Positions 47,095-48,507 of a stretch of DNA of 48,507 nucleotides are shown one piece after another. Both the position numbers and the translations under genes were made by a program. Every line of letters begins with the position of its first letter. The first letter of the stretch is position 1. The DNA comes from Nemertoderma westbladi (taxonomy: Eukaryota; Xenacoelomorpha; Nemertodermatida; Nemertodermatidae), in the NCBI GenBank assembly GCA_032718475.1, contig JAUCBJ010006719.1, positions 1-48,507 of the forward strand. The letters run 5' to 3'. The notes under the pieces were generated by a model. That model searched no databases. It saw nothing but the letters and a program-made list of their open reading frames with translations, and was not told the DNA's origin.

Positions 47095-47354
47095 CTTAGC
47101 ACAATAGTGCTTAGCTAATGTTTAGCATTCATTCGCCGCGACTCTTGTCTTTATATTCGTTTTGCGTAAACCCGCTGGTTACCTTTGTGCTCGGTATATT
47201 TACTGTAACTTAGCACAATAGTGCTTAGCTAATTTAAGCAATTATTTGCAGCTGTTTATTTAATTTATTGCTCTACTTATAAAGTTTTACTATAGATGGC
47301 GAGGTTTAGTTGTGCTCAGTAATAGAGTATCTTAGCACAATTGTGCTTAGCAAA
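47095..47354. repeat. Three spaced copies of a near-palindrome
   Basis: CTTAGCACAATAGTGCTTAG occurs at 47095 and 47209 and, with a one-base change, at 47331. The core AGCAC-AATA-GTGCT is an inverted repeat; in the third copy AGCACAATTGTGCT is a perfect 14-bp palindrome. The first two copies are preceded by GCTGGTTACCTT and all three by a TGTGCTC word, so the whole is a degenerate repeat of about 114-122 bp. Confidence 0.8.
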
Positions 47355-47512
47355 TCTTAGTACCATATTGCTGCTTGTAGTGACTTGTTTCTCGATATTA
47401 GCTTCCTCTGTTAGATTATTACCTGGTGTACCTAGTGTTTCCAATAAACTCATTTTTAATTACAACCGGTGATATAAAGGTTATGAAACTTCAGCTCATA
47501 CGCAGTGGGGTA

Positions 47513-47697
47513 GGGGGGGGGGGGGGGGGGGGTCTATAATTCCACCGTTCTACTAATAAATGATTTACTTAGAAAAGAACATCAAGAAAGAACCTTCGGG
47601 CAGCATAACTGCAAGGCCATCTCGACTACATTATTCTAAATGGCTAGCTTAACTATGGCTAGTTATATATTGGCTTCCGACACACTCAAACCCCCCC

Positions 47698-47728
<31 letters not shown>

Positions 47729-47729
47729 A
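47513..47729. repeat. G20 run, then C24 run followed by (AC)n
   Basis: There are 20 G at 47513-47532, 24 C at 47691-47714, and a dinucleotide (AC)7 or so to 47729. Both homopolymers could form quadruplex or i-motif structures and are prone to length errors. Confidence 0.9.
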
Positions 47730-47829
47730 GTTGGAAGCGGCTATGGTATGATTATAACTGTTCGCTTCTGACTTGTAGTTTTGCCTCGCCTCACACTATA
47801 AAACATTCCATTATTTATTTGGGCCTCAG

Positions 47830-47953
47830 GAATTCTTAGCCCGCAAAACAATAACGTTTATTGTTTTGGTTCCCCCAATACGCCTCTGAAACCTTGCTCC
47901 TTTACTAACCTGATCCTTTAATATTGCTAAGAATACTCTCGGGCTAAGAATTC
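47830..47953. repeat. Nested inverted repeats
   Basis: The outer arms GAATTCTTAGCCCG (47830-47843) and CGGGCTAAGAATTC (47940-47953) are perfect over 14 bp with 96 bases between. Just inside the left arm is a second hairpin, AAAACAATAA (47845-47854), loop CGT, TTATTGTTTT (47858-47867), 10 perfect pairs. It could be a small foldback element or a structured RNA. Confidence 0.7.
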
Positions 47954-48507
47954 ACCCAACCTTTATTTGGTTAGACAAGAATCTCAGGCGTCACCCAAGT
48001 TTTACGCTAGTTTTACAATTATAAACGAATAATTGCTATTCCCGTCTGTCATTTAACACCGCAAGAATCGAGAGTTACTAAGTCTGAAATTATCTCATAT
48101 CATAAACAACAATAAACTAAAGTCAGAACAGGTTAAAGTTTTATTCTTGGGAGTAATCCGCTGTTATTTGGGTCGAATTACCCCTGGAGAGGGTTGAAAT
48201 TTGTTTGCTATCTGTTAATTAGTTGCTCACTTCTTAAAAATAAATTCCGCATCCTTAATTAAATCTCCAATTTATTAATGTAACAAACAATTATTTGTTT
48301 TACATACTTTACCTACCCTACCATATCATTGTTAATATATCAAACCTATTTATTTACACTTAATCAATATTATCTTTTTAAATTCTCTAATAACACAGGA
48401 GCTATTATTGTTAGTCGGCAATATAAATCAATAATTCATCCTAGGTAATCCCATGTTACACACTAACGGATCAATATCATTGGCTAATATACAACATCCC
48501 CCGGCCC
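47954..48507. other. No recognisable feature to window end
   Basis: AT-rich sequence without open frames of note or repeats I can define. Confidence 0.5.

Overview
The window is metazoan nuclear DNA, probably from a marine invertebrate; I cannot place it more exactly from sequence alone. The evidence is a spliced gene with a signal-peptide exon, GT-AG intron and TATA box, several animal-type transposon families (non-LTR, BEL/Pao, piggyBac, hAT), long G/C homopolymers, and one very large satellite array. There is one convincing host gene. Nearly everything else is mobile or repetitive DNA.

Layout. 1-528 is non-coding flank. 529-5131 (minus) is a non-LTR retrotransposon with both ORFs open: ORF1 (coiled coil plus RRM-like) and ORF2 (PHD finger, endonuclease, reverse transcriptase). 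5355-5834 is an unrecognised ORF. 6632-7232 is a decayed relative of the late transcription factor VLTF3 of nucleocytoplasmic large DNA viruses, broken across all three forward frames. 7641-8985 (minus) is a BEL/Pao integrase in three frames. 10661-10805 looks like a heat-shock-type promoter firing leftward, with CCAAT boxes, a heat-shock element and a TATA box. 11717-14346 (minus) is a large protein with three zinc knuckles, split by one frameshift and headed by a 41-bp hairpin array.

14776-19861 is the most unusual block. Two inverted copies of the same 150-bp element end enclose an LRAT-like ORF, a broken piggyBac transposase, and an ORF (18173-19078) with weak features of replication-initiator proteins. 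Each copy of the element end is followed by its own tandem array of hairpin-bearing units: 41 bp x 12 on the left and 62 bp x 11 on the right. The right array ends in a perfect 12-bp-stem hairpin. This is the best candidate here for a poorly described mobile system, possibly a rolling-circle (HUH-type) element. A non-autonomous hAT element with an exact 8-bp target duplication sits just beyond it (19879-20906).

21441-44306 is a single satellite array of nearly 23 kb with a 36-bp basic unit. The unit behaves as two modules (13 bp + 23 bp); the 13-bp module is often skipped. The array has local variant domains and higher-order periods. 45097-46940 is a two-exon gene for a secreted, repetitive His/Val/Gly-rich protein, probably structural, followed by palindromic repeats and G/C homopolymers to the window end.
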